32,832 nucleotides of DNA from Cryomorphaceae bacterium. GTDB lineage: Bacteria; Bacteroidota; Bacteroidia; Flavobacteriales_D; SKUL01. Every line of letters begins with the position of its first letter. Positions within the stretch are counted from its first letter, which is position 1. The position numbers were made by a program, and so were the translations under genes. The notes below the pieces were generated by a model, which was not told the DNA's origin, searched no databases, and saw nothing but the letters and a program-made list of their open reading frames with translations. Where the stretch lies: positions 1 to 32,832 of the forward strand of contig REDV01000075.1 of NCBI GenBank assembly GCA_007695365.1. The letters are read 5' to 3'. Below, one piece after another: positions 26,158-32,832 of the stretch.

Positions 26158-27465
26158 ATGACCACGATGATGCGACAATTTGTAGTCCTGACATCGCTTG
26201 TAGGCCTAAGCTTAGGCGCCTATGCGCAACAGGATATTTGCTCGGGAGTTAGTACCAATGCTATTACCGGGCGCAACGACTGCAGTAATCCGAACGTGAT
26301 TACCACGGCAGTTCCCTTTCTTACCATTGCCCCCGATTCTCGCTCAGGCGCTATGGGAGATGCCGGTGCCGGACTATCACCTGATGCCAACAGCCAGCAC
26401 TGGAATGCCTCCAAGCTTGCATTTGCCGAGAAAGACATGGAGGTTTCACTGTCGTACAGCCCGTGGTTGAGAAACCTGGTAAACGACATGCACATGGCCT
26501 ATCTGGCGGGTTATAAAAAACTCGATAAGCGCTCGGCTTTGGGTGTGTCTCTTAGATATTTTAACCTGGGTAACATTCAGTTTACCAATGATGTTGGGCA
26601 GGAAATCCGCGATTTTAAGCCCAATGAGTTTGCTTTTGATGTTTCGTACTCGCTGCTGCTCTCCGACCGCTTTTCCGGAGGTATTACTGCGCGCTACATC
26701 AACTCAAACCTCACCGGCGGCGTGATGGTAGGTGGTGCTGATTCTCGTGCAGGACAGGCATTTGCGGTGGATGTATCTGTGTTCTATATGAATGATGATA
26801 TCCGCGTGGGTGATATGCCCGCTACTTTTGCCATGGGTGCCGTAATAAGCAACATTGGTAATAAAATGGCCTACACCAACACGGCCGACAGAGATTTCAT
26901 TCCGATTAACCTGCGTTTAGGTCCGGCCTTTACCGTCGAAATTGACCGATACAATAAGTTTACGGCTGCCGTGGATTTCAACAAATTACTGGTACCGTCT
27001 CCTCCTCTTTACAATCCGCAAACAGGAGAGGTTGCTGCCGGTCTCGATCCTGATGTAGGGGTAGCCACAGGAATCATCCAATCATTTTATGATGCACCCG
27101 GTGACCCGGTTCGTGATGACGATGGAAACCCCGTTTTTAACGAAGACGGCACGGTTCAAATCCGTCCTGGAACAGTTTTTCGCGAAGAATTGCGCGAAAT
27201 CACCATTGGAGGAGGTCTTGAATACTCTTACGCCGACCAGTTTTTTGTGCGCGCAGGGTACTTCCACGAGCACGCTACCAAAGGAAACCGCAAGTTCATC
27301 ACCGCCGGCGTAGGGGTGGCTTTCTCCATGTTTGCCATAGACTTCAGCTACATCGCAGCGGTAAACAGAATCAACCCCTTGGCCAACACCCTTCGCTTTA
27401 GCCTCCGTTTGCGTTTTGATGACCTCAAGAACGCTGGACGTACTCGTGAAATCGCACCCGACTAA
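26158..27465 (+). CDS. porV: Type IX secretion outer-membrane protein PorV
   Basis: PorV (LptO) is a FadL-like barrel that carries cargo from the translocon to PorU. After a signal peptide ending GAYAQQ, the family signature follows: TAVPFLTIAPDSRSGAMGDAG, then SQHWNASKLAFAEKDMEVSLSYSPWL. Amphipathic strands and a final FSLRLRFDD segment complete the barrel. A longer frame opens at ATG 26113 and overlaps the porU stop by 4 nt, but a promoter lies inside that extension, so I place the start at 26158; ATGs at 26167 and 26170 give even tighter signal peptides. An Asp-rich loop (DDDGNPVFNEDG, about residue 320) might bind calcium. ispF follows after 2 nt. Confidence 0.94.
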   Translation: MTTMMRQFVVLTSLVGLSLGAYAQQDICSGVSTNAITGRNDCSNPNVITTAVPFLTIAPDSRSGAMGDAGAGLSPDANSQHWNASKLAFAEKDMEVSLSYSPWLRNLVNDMHMAYLAGYKKLDKRSALGVSLRYFNLGNIQFTNDVGQEIRDFKPNEFAFDVSYSLLLSDRFSGGITARYINSNLTGGVMVGGADSRAGQAFAVDVSVFYMNDDIRVGDMPATFAMGAVISNIGNKMAYTNTADRDFIPINLRLGPAFTVEIDRYNKFTAAVDFNKLLVPSPPLYNPQTGEVAAGLDPDVGVATGIIQSFYDAPGDPVRDDDGNPVFNEDGTVQIRPGTVFREELREITIGGGLEYSYADQFFVRAGYFHEHATKGNRKFITAGVGVAFSMFAIDFSYIAAVNRINPLANTLRFSLRLRFDDLKNAGRTREIAPD

Positions 27466-27467
27466 GA

Positions 27468-27950
27468 ATGAAGATTCGGGTAGGATTTGGTTATGACGTG
27501 CATGAACTACGCGAGGGTCACCCTTTTTGGATAGGCGGTGTACAACTCGAACATCACAAAGGTGCTTATGGCCACTCCGACGCGGATGTGCTGCTTCACG
27601 CTATTTGCGATGCAATTCTGGGTGCACTCAGCCTGCGAGATATCGGTTACCACTTTCCCAATACCGACCCTAAATACGCAGGTATCGACAGCAAGGAATT
27701 GTTGCGGGAAGTGATTGAGCTGATGCGCAGCAAGGACTTTGAAGTAGGTAACATTGACTCAACCGTTTGCCTGGAAGCCCCCAAGGTGAACCCTCATATC
27801 CCCGGGATGCAACAAGCCATTGCCGAAATATGCGGCATTGAGAGCTCAGATGTAAGCATCAAAGCCACCACCAGTGAAAAGCTGGGCTACGTAGGCAGGG
27901 AAGAAGGAGTGTTTGCGCAAGCAGTGGTGCTGCTTCAATCCAACCACTGA
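27468..27950 (+). CDS. ispF: 2-C-methyl-D-erythritol 2,4-cyclodiphosphate synthase
   Basis: IspF makes the cyclic diphosphate in the MEP pathway of isoprenoid synthesis. The 160-residue product starts RVGFGYDVHELREGHPFWIG, with metal ligands Asp10 and His12 and the third ligand His44 in GHSDADVLLHAICDA. DIGYHFPNTDPKYAGIDS and, at the end, IKATTSEKLGYVGREEG are family signatures. Length and motif order are complete. It starts 2 nt after porV and is probably cotranscribed with it. It converges on the DUF4956 gene with a 13-nt gap. Confidence 0.97.
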   Translation: MKIRVGFGYDVHELREGHPFWIGGVQLEHHKGAYGHSDADVLLHAICDAILGALSLRDIGYHFPNTDPKYAGIDSKELLREVIELMRSKDFEVGNIDSTVCLEAPKVNPHIPGMQQAIAEICGIESSDVSIKATTSEKLGYVGREEGVFAQAVVLLQSNH

Positions 27951-27963
27951 TTTCTACATCAAT

Positions 27964-28710
27964 TTAGTCAACTCTTGAGTCGCGGTCCTCGTAAGAGTGC
28001 GTTTGCTCGTCTTCGTAGTAGTAAATGCGGATATTGGCTGTATCGCGAAGAAAATCAATGTTTCCTATCTCCACACGGTTGATATTAAGACCTGTTCGTA
28101 CTTTCAGGTCGGCCATCAGGTCTTCATACTTTTCAGGCAGTATAAGGTCAATACGCTCATAGGTAATTTTCTTGGTGGTTTCGTGTTTAAGAAGGAAAAC
28201 ACGCTCCAGGGCATAGGCCACAATGATGATGGCACCATTGGTAACAACCAACTCGGTGAGACTTACTTTTTCGTTGGCCAGGGCGTTCATCACGGAAACC
28301 CCAATCACAAGGAATAGGTAGGTCATTTCCTTAATCGGGATGGTATCCGTACGGTATCGGATTATGCCGAAGATGGCAAACAGACCCAGTGCAAAACCCA
28401 GTTCAAGCTTCACGTTCTCGAGCAGCGAGCACAAGAAGAAGATACTTACGCTGATCAGCACGTAGGTAAACAAATAGTCTTTGCGTTTAGTGATGGGATA
28501 GTAAATCATCCTCACCATAATAAGCACCGCGATCAGGTTAAAAGCAAAGCGCGTAATTGTGCGAACAAAGCTATTGGCCTCAAATATGGGTGTGCCCATA
28601 AACTCCAAAGCACCGGAGCTTCCTCTTCCAAACCATTCAACACCCGATTGAACAGCCGGACTAAAGCCCGCGGACTGAAAATTCAGCAAAAAGTCATGCA
28701 ACCAGGTCAT
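27964..28710 (-). CDS. DUF4956 domain-containing membrane protein
   Basis: A 248-residue inner-membrane protein with about five hydrophobic segments: 50-70, 79-97, 103-118, 128-146 and 152-174. Between segments 3 and 4 lies the family-typical loop FGIIRYRTDTIPIKEMTYLF, basic at one end. The soluble C-terminal part, about 75 residues, is charged (ILPEKYEDLMADLKVRTG) and ends in an acidic-aromatic tail (YYYEDEQTHSYEDRD). The function is unknown. Its ATG overlaps the end of the VTC-domain gene by 17 nt, so the two are translationally coupled. This pairing is recurrent for the family as I know it and suggests a joint role with polyphosphate. Confidence 0.88.
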   Translation of the reverse strand: MTWLHDFLLNFQSAGFSPAVQSGVEWFGRGSSGALEFMGTPIFEANSFVRTITRFAFNLIAVLIMVRMIYYPITKRKDYLFTYVLISVSIFFLCSLLENVKLELGFALGLFAIFGIIRYRTDTIPIKEMTYLFLVIGVSVMNALANEKVSLTELVVTNGAIIIVAYALERVFLLKHETTKKITYERIDLILPEKYEDLMADLKVRTGLNINRVEIGNIDFLRDTANIRIYYYEDEQTHSYEDRDSRVD

Positions 28711-29449
28711 TACTCAATTTTTTGATGGTTCTAATCTTTGGTTTGAAATTATTGGCTTTCAGGTGCTTGTTTAACATGGCGGAGCCAACACAGTACTTGC
28801 TGAGCCGGGTGGGGCGTATCTTCAATTTTTTGGCGGCCTCGGCAAAAGGGCTCAGTCGATCCATACGCTCTTGTTTCAGCTCGGCTATCACGACGTCGTG
28901 TAACTCCAAACGTTGGTCGCCAAACGAAAATTCGAGGTCGAAATCAATGGTAAGGCGCTCTTTTCGCTCATTGTTTACGAAGGTAATGCGCTTGAAAGAG
29001 TTCCACAAACGAGGTAATAAATGTTCATGCACTCCTGCATGATTCAGCACAAACTCCTGCTGTTCTTTACTTAGCTCTTCACGAAAGTCGTCCACAACAA
29101 TTCGCTGCTTGATGGTTTCGTCTTTATTGGTTTTTCTCTTAACTTCCAAAAAACAAAGGTCGCTGTCCACATACTTTCGGAATCTCACCTTGCTTCGGTT
29201 GCGTTTACCGTTTTGATGTTGAATGTAAAATGACCTTTCGGGGGTATCGAGATATAATGTCCGGTATCGGTTACAGCGCACGCCATTCACCTCCAGCACG
29301 CGGTACTCACCGGCAATACCCTCAATAACTTCAGCAATCAGTGAGCGCGCAAACAGGTACTTGGTGTCCGTGCGCTGCATCAGGCGCACAGCATCCATTT
29401 CAGCAAGCGAAATCGGCTGAAATCCGGCTATAAGGGTTTCAATGTTCAT
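28694..29449 (-). CDS. VTC-domain polyphosphate polymerase-like protein
   Basis: A soluble 251-residue protein of the triphosphate-tunnel fold found in the catalytic part of yeast Vtc4, which makes polyphosphate from ATP. Tunnel-type residues appear in the expected order: Lys30 (RTDTKYLF), Arg63 with RTLYLDT, Arg89/Arg91 (SKVRFRKY), Glu102/Lys104/Lys106 (LEVKRK), Arg116 (KQRIVV), Arg165 (KERLTIDFDLEF), Glu190/Lys192 (IAELKQE) and Lys218 (RLSKYCVG). There is no SPX sensor domain and no membrane segment. The membrane part may be supplied by the DUF4956 protein, whose gene overlaps it by 17 nt. Polymerase activity is inferred from the family. Confidence 0.88.
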   Translation of the reverse strand: MNIETLIAGFQPISLAEMDAVRLMQRTDTKYLFARSLIAEVIEGIAGEYRVLEVNGVRCNRYRTLYLDTPERSFYIQHQNGKRNRSKVRFRKYVDSDLCFLEVKRKTNKDETIKQRIVVDDFREELSKEQQEFVLNHAGVHEHLLPRLWNSFKRITFVNNERKERLTIDFDLEFSFGDQRLELHDVVIAELKQERMDRLSPFAEAAKKLKIRPTRLSKYCVGSAMLNKHLKANNFKPKIRTIKKLSNDLVA

Positions 29450-29462
29450 GCAGGTAAGCCTG

Positions 29463-29470
29463 CAAAATTA
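29463..29470 (-). promoter_or_regulatory. Putative promoter -7 element of the VTC-DUF4956 unit
   Basis: Minus-strand TAATTTTG matches TAnnTTTG, 13 nt before the VTC-domain ATG. The only nearby TTG is 11 nt upstream, too close for a standard -33 element. Confidence 0.45.
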
Positions 29471-29560
29471 GAATTATTCCGCAATCATGTTACGAAATTG
29501 AGAACATCGTGTTATCAGCAAACCACTTCGGAAATGGAAATTCGTAATTTGGCCCACCTA

Positions 29561-30052
29561 ATGAAAGCGCAAACCATCGAGATTAAAGTTGAGGTTTTTC
29601 CCGACAGGGATGCCCTGCCAGGGGTTCAAAAACAATTGCTGGATATGGCTGACGAGGCCTCAGGGCGAGCTTATGCACCATACTCCCGCTTTCATGTTGG
29701 AGCGGCGGTACTCCTGGAGAATGGCGAAACCATTACCGGAAGCAACCAGGAAAACGGAGCTTACCCGTCTGGACTTTGCGCCGAACGCGTTGCCCTTTTC
29801 GCTGCTAAAGCCCGCTTTCCCTCTGTTCCTATTGTTGCGCTTGCCATTTTTGCCGACGGAAAGGATATGCCCGTCTCTCACCCGGTTTCACCCTGCGGGG
29901 GTTGCCGCCAGGTGATGAGCGAATATGAATTAAATCAACCCGGCCCATATCCTGTTGTTTTTCAAGGTGGAAAAGGGGAGGTGTACCGCACCGGATCGGC
30001 TGCCGCGTTGCTCCCGCTGCAATTCCGCGGTAACTTCCTTAAAAAGGACTAA
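29561..30052 (+). CDS. cdd: Cytidine deaminase
   Basis: The zinc enzyme of pyrimidine salvage converts cytidine and deoxycytidine to uridine forms. Counted from the chosen ATG (163 residues), the motifs are AYAPYSRFHVGAAV (38-51), the CAE active-site motif (Cys73, Glu75) in GLCAERVALF, and the second zinc motif PCGGCRQVM (Cys112, Cys115). That is the small homotetrameric CDD arrangement with three cysteine ligands. Upstream in-frame starts exist (TTG 29498, ATG 29534), but the family begins near KAQTIEIKV, and the AT-rich TAATTTGG just before 29561 looks like a promoter remnant. It precedes pdhA, an order also known from F. johnsoniae near porV. Confidence 0.93.
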   Translation: MKAQTIEIKVEVFPDRDALPGVQKQLLDMADEASGRAYAPYSRFHVGAAVLLENGETITGSNQENGAYPSGLCAERVALFAAKARFPSVPIVALAIFADGKDMPVSHPVSPCGGCRQVMSEYELNQPGPYPVVFQGGKGEVYRTGSAAALLPLQFRGNFLKKD

Positions 30053-30079
30053 TCGAGGCAGCTTTTTGCCCGATAGGCC

Positions 30080-30087
30080 TATATTTG
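30080..30087 (+). promoter_or_regulatory. Promoter -7 element of pdhA
   Basis: TATATTTG is an exact TAnnTTTG match about 30 nt before the pdhA ATG at 30118. The -33 region lacks TTG. A TTG that would lengthen the pdhA frame (30085) lies inside this element and is therefore unlikely as a start. Confidence 0.6.
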
Positions 30088-30117
30088 TACCCCGAAACCC
30101 TTTTGACGACCCGAAAT

Positions 30118-31152
30118 ATGTCAACCAAAACTGCAAGTAACAAAAAGAAAAAAGCAGCTAACTCCAACGAGTTCAGTAAAGAAACATACGTAAACTGGTT
30201 CGAGAGCATGCTCCTGATGCGCGTTTTTGAAGAGCGTTGTTCCGCCCTTTACATTCAGCAAAAATTTGGAGGCTTTTGTCACCTGTACATTGGTCAGGAA
30301 GCCATTCTTGCCGGTATGGTTTCTGCCATGAAAAAAGACGATAACGTGATTACGGCCTACCGCGACCACGCTCATCCTCTGGCCCTCGGTACCGATCCAA
30401 ACCTCGTAATGGCCGAGTTGTACGGAAAGCAAACCGGACTTTCAAAAGGTAAAGGTGGTTCGATGCACATGTTCGATGTTTCTCGCCGGCTTTTTGGCGG
30501 CCACGGAATTGTAGGAGGCCAGATTCCCCTCGGAGCGGGTATCGCACTTGCAGAGCAGTACAAAGGCACCAAAAATGTAACCTACTGCTTTATGGGCGAC
30601 GGAGCCGTGCGTCAGGGTGCTTTGCACGAGACTTTCAACATGGCCATGACCTGGAAATTGCCTGTGGTCTTCGTGATTGAAAACAACAACTACGCCATGG
30701 GAACCTCGGTGGAACGCACTTCCAATGTACACGAATTGCACAAAATCGGCCTTTCGTACGATATGCCCTCCATGCCCGTTAATGGTATGCGCTGCGAAGA
30801 TGTGCACCACGGCTTTGCCGAAGCCGCAGAACGCGCTCGAAAAGGCGATGGACCTACGCTGCTCGATGTGAAAACCTATCGTTACAAAGGGCACTCCATG
30901 AGCGACCCTCAGCATTACCGCACCAAAGAGGAAGTTGCCGAATACAAAGCGCAGGACCCCATTGAGCAGGTGCTGAAAACCATCAATGAAAATAAATACC
31001 TGAGCGAAAAGCAAATTGAAGCCATTCGCAAAAAGGTGAAAGAGCAGGTAGATGAAGCTGTGAAATTTGCTGAAGAATCACCGTTTCCACCGGCCGAAGA
31101 GCTCTACAAAGACGTGTACCTGCAGGAAGATTACCCATTTGTGAACGACTAA
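30118..31152 (+). CDS. pdhA: Pyruvate dehydrogenase E1 component, alpha subunit
   Basis: The thiamine-diphosphate-binding alpha chain of the pyruvate dehydrogenase complex. The 344-residue product has a Lys-rich start (SNKKKKAANSNEF), YRDHAHPLALG, GKGGSMHMF, and the ThDP motif beginning CFMGDGAVRQGALHE (Gly160-Asp-Gly) and closing at ENNNYAMGTS (Asn189/190). The phosphorylation-loop-like YRYKGHSMSDPQHYR follows. The beta subunit (pdhB) is not in the window, so the heterotetramer needs a partner encoded elsewhere, a known arrangement in Bacteroidota. pdhC follows after 17 nt. Confidence 0.96.
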   Translation: MSTKTASNKKKKAANSNEFSKETYVNWFESMLLMRVFEERCSALYIQQKFGGFCHLYIGQEAILAGMVSAMKKDDNVITAYRDHAHPLALGTDPNLVMAELYGKQTGLSKGKGGSMHMFDVSRRLFGGHGIVGGQIPLGAGIALAEQYKGTKNVTYCFMGDGAVRQGALHETFNMAMTWKLPVVFVIENNNYAMGTSVERTSNVHELHKIGLSYDMPSMPVNGMRCEDVHHGFAEAAERARKGDGPTLLDVKTYRYKGHSMSDPQHYRTKEEVAEYKAQDPIEQVLKTINENKYLSEKQIEAIRKKVKEQVDEAVKFAEESPFPPAEELYKDVYLQEDYPFVND

Positions 31153-31169
31153 AAACACCACGCAATAAC

Positions 31170-32456
31170 ATGGCGGAAATTGTACGAATGCCCAAATTGA
31201 GCGACACCATGACCGAAGGAGTGGTGGCCGAGTGGCATAAGAAAGTAGGAGATGAAGTAAAGTCGGGTGAGCTGCTCGCGGAGATTGAAACCGACAAAGC
31301 CACCATGGAGTTTGAATCCTTTCAGGATGGTGTGTTGCTGCACATTGGTGTGGACAAAGGAAAATCGGCACCCGTGGATTCCATTCTCGCCATTTTAGGA
31401 GAGAAAGGCGAAGACGTGGAGAAAATCCTCAAAGAGGAAAAAGAAAGCGCGGCAAAGGAGGAACCCAAAGAAGAGAAGAAAGCAGAGCCCGCCAAAGAAG
31501 AACCCAAAAAAGAAGCTGCGAAAGCCGCTCCTGAGAAATCAGCGGCACCTGTTGCTGAAAAAACGAAAGATTCTGCTCGTCCTGCGGCGGCATCCATACT
31601 CTCAGACAACGGCGCTGATCGCGTAAAAGCATCTCCGCTGGCGCGCAAACTGGCCGAAGACCGCGGAATCAACATGAACGTACTGCGCGGAACCGGCGAA
31701 GGAGGACGTATTGTAAAGCGCGACATTGAGAACTACCGTGGGGCCGCTTTTGCAGGTATTGAATCGTATGAAGACCGCGAAGTTTCGCAAATGCGCAAAA
31801 CCATTGCCCGCCGATTGTCGGAGAGCAAGTTTGAGGCCCCCCATTTTTACCTCACCATTGAGATGGACATGGAGCCCGCCGTTGCGGCGCGCGAGTCAAT
31901 CAACGCAGCTATCAAGCCGGCCAAAATTTCATTCAACGACCTGGTGGTGAAAGCTGCGGCCATGGCGCTCAGAAAGCACCCGCAGGTAAATGCATCGTGG
32001 CACGGCGACTATATGCGCTTCAACAAGCACATTCACGTAGGTGTGGCTGTGGCAGTGGACGAAGGACTGCTGGTGCCTGTAGTGCGATTTGCCGATGGCA
32101 AAACCCTGACCCAGATTGGCGATGAGGTGCGCGACTTTGCCGTAAAGGCCCGCAACAAGAAACTTCAACCGCAGGATTGGGAAGGCAATACCTTTACCAT
32201 CTCCAACCTCGGTATGTTTGGAATTGACGAGTTCACTGCCATTATCAACCCACCTGATGCCTGTATTATGGCTGTAGGAGCCATCGTTGATAAGCCCGTG
32301 GTGAAAAACGGACAGGTGGTGCCGGGTAAAACCATGAAAGTGACCCTCTCTTGCGATCACCGCATTGTGGACGGTGCCGTGGGTTCGGCTTTTTTGCAGA
32401 CCTTCCGCACCTATATCGAAAACCCGGTGGTGCTGCTCGGTGAGCACAACATCTAA
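31170..32456 (+). CDS. pdhC: Pyruvate dehydrogenase E2, dihydrolipoamide acetyltransferase
   Basis: The core of the pyruvate dehydrogenase complex transfers the acetyl group from lipoyl to CoA. The 428-residue product has one N-terminal lipoyl domain with the lipoylation site Lys43 in EIETDKATMEF, a Lys/Glu/Ala/Pro-rich flexible linker (about 85-140), a peripheral-subunit-binding domain (KASPLARKLAEDRGINMNVL) and the catalytic domain. The active site is seen in LSCDHRIVDGAVGSAFL near the C-terminus. It has a single lipoyl domain, whereas many E2 proteins have two or three. It forms an operon with pdhA and ends at a terminator. Confidence 0.96.
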   Translation: MAEIVRMPKLSDTMTEGVVAEWHKKVGDEVKSGELLAEIETDKATMEFESFQDGVLLHIGVDKGKSAPVDSILAILGEKGEDVEKILKEEKESAAKEEPKEEKKAEPAKEEPKKEAAKAAPEKSAAPVAEKTKDSARPAAASILSDNGADRVKASPLARKLAEDRGINMNVLRGTGEGGRIVKRDIENYRGAAFAGIESYEDREVSQMRKTIARRLSESKFEAPHFYLTIEMDMEPAVAARESINAAIKPAKISFNDLVVKAAAMALRKHPQVNASWHGDYMRFNKHIHVGVAVAVDEGLLVPVVRFADGKTLTQIGDEVRDFAVKARNKKLQPQDWEGNTFTISNLGMFGIDEFTAIINPPDACIMAVGAIVDKPVVKNGQVVPGKTMKVTLSCDHRIVDGAVGSAFLQTFRTYIENPVVLLGEHNI

Positions 32457-32480
32457 AAGCGCTCGTTTTTGACATTTCTC

Positions 32481-32510
32481 AAAGCCGTTCTGAAAAGAGC
32501 GGCTTTTTTT
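32481..32510 (+). terminator. Rho-independent terminator after pdhC
   Basis: An 11-bp stem (32481-32491 with 32496-32506, one G-U pair) with a GAAA tetraloop, followed by a T run. It lies 25 nt past the pdhC stop. Confidence 0.92.
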
Positions 32511-32560
32511 GTGACGGTTTCGGAGCACCTGGTGTGCAATCACCATGCATGGCTTCAATG

Positions 32561-32756
32561 TCTCATCACCACATCATCTCTTTGGCTGAAGCCTGTTCAG
32601 CGTAGCGTCTCGCTACGCGGTAGTTTCCAAGGCGTCCCCGCCTGCTTTTGGAGACCCCTTCAGAGCCTTTGTTTACAATCACCCGTCTTAGCTTCATTAT
32701 CTAATTATCTCATTATCTAATCATCTCATCACCAAATCATCTCATTGGCTCAAGCC
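32561..32756. repeat. Direct repeat and short low-complexity ATCT repeats
   Basis: A 33-nt sequence at 32561-32593 (starting TCTCATCACCACATCATCTC) recurs at 32724-32756 with 30 of 33 bases the same. Ahead of the second copy, 32694-32728 is built of TCATTATCTAAT/TATCTCAT units. No coding frame of note is present. This accounts for most of the 32511-32825 gap. Confidence 0.7.
32600..32618. repeat. Perfect intergenic palindrome
   Basis: GCGTAGCG and CGCTACGC pair as an 8-bp stem with a TCT loop, between the two copies of the 33-nt direct repeat. There is no T run, so it is not a standard terminator. Confidence 0.6.
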
Positions 32757-32789
32757 CCCACTCTCGCGCATGCAATGGCGCAGCGGTGC

Positions 32790-32820
32790 TTGTGTGCCGA
32801 AACCAAAAATTCGTAAATTC
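32790..32820 (+). promoter_or_regulatory. Possible promoter at the right edge
   Basis: TTG (32790-32792), a 21-nt spacer and TAAATTC (32814-32820) resemble the Bacteroidota promoter with a weak -7 element. An ATG follows 5 nt later. Confidence 0.35.
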
Positions 32821-32825
32821 AAAAC

Positions 32826-32832
32826 ATGAGTG
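32826..32832 (+). CDS. Possible first codons of a truncated gene
   Basis: ATGAGTG at the very end of the window, preceded by a promoter-like sequence. Only two codons are visible, so nothing can be said about the product. Confidence 0.3.

Noticed and set aside
29498-30052. Longer cytidine deaminase starting at TTG 29498
   Set aside because: The family begins near the ATG at 29561, and the extra residues do not look like part of the domain.
30442-31014. A 190-codon minus-strand frame
   Set aside because: It is the antisense of pdhA, with no domain or promoter.
30085-31152. Longer pdhA starting at TTG 30085
   Set aside because: The codon lies inside the -7 element; ATG 30118 starts a typical E1 alpha N-terminus.
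32561-32756. CRISPR array
   Set aside because: There are only two imperfect direct-repeat copies, with no regular spacers and no cas genes.

Overview
The window is a chromosomal segment of a Bacteroidota bacterium, most likely order Flavobacteriales. Three kinds of evidence support this. Type IX secretion and gliding genes are present (PorU, PorV, a PorP/SprF protein and GldJ). Several genes are preceded by the Bacteroidota promoter element TAnnTTTG, and Shine-Dalgarno sequences are not obvious. SecA has the long form with extra N-terminal sequence. Apart from a few intergenic repeats, nothing looks foreign: no IS element, phage gene, CRISPR array or tRNA was found.

Layout. Positions 1-300 hold the 3' end of a 23S rRNA gene, a 5S rRNA gene and a strong terminator. 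Positions 300-1224 hold no convincing gene; they contain a three-copy structured repeat (318-597) and possible remains of broken reading frames. From 1225 to 16675 everything reads leftward: secA, a DUF2795 gene, then a long gene run in transcription order anmK, a Glu/Leu/Phe/Val-type dehydrogenase, nhaD, exbB, exbD, a tonB-like gene, folC, hemN, a hemerythrin-like di-iron protein, a CXXCH lipoprotein, a methyltransferase, an ABC ATPase and a PduO-type cobalamin adenosyltransferase. Spacing from exbB onward is short or overlapping, which suggests one or a few operons. An acyl-CoA dehydrogenase (16769-17911, +) interrupts this and converges on murF (-).

Positions 17908-27465 form the secretion/gliding block: murF, gldJ and a porP/sprF gene on the minus strand, divergent from porU and porV on the plus strand. 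The grouping of gldJ, porU and porV is known from Flavobacterium johnsoniae. PorU is the sortase that processes T9SS cargo, PorV is its outer-membrane shuttle partner, GldJ is a lipoprotein needed for the T9SS, and PorP/SprF proteins are outer-membrane barrels. ispF follows porV, then a leftward pair encoding a DUF4956 membrane protein and a VTC-domain polyphosphate polymerase-like protein, then rightward cdd, pdhA and pdhC. The window ends in a repeat-rich intergenic stretch and possibly the first codons of a further gene at 32826.

Most genes are recognisable housekeeping or lineage-typical genes. The parts most worth a second look are the hemN/hemerythrin/CXXCH-lipoprotein trio, the VTC-DUF4956 pair, the orphan ABC ATPase coupled to a methyltransferase and PduO, a terminator placed just ahead of murF, and the intergenic repeat elements at both ends. 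All functional calls come from reading motifs by eye; no database search was run.
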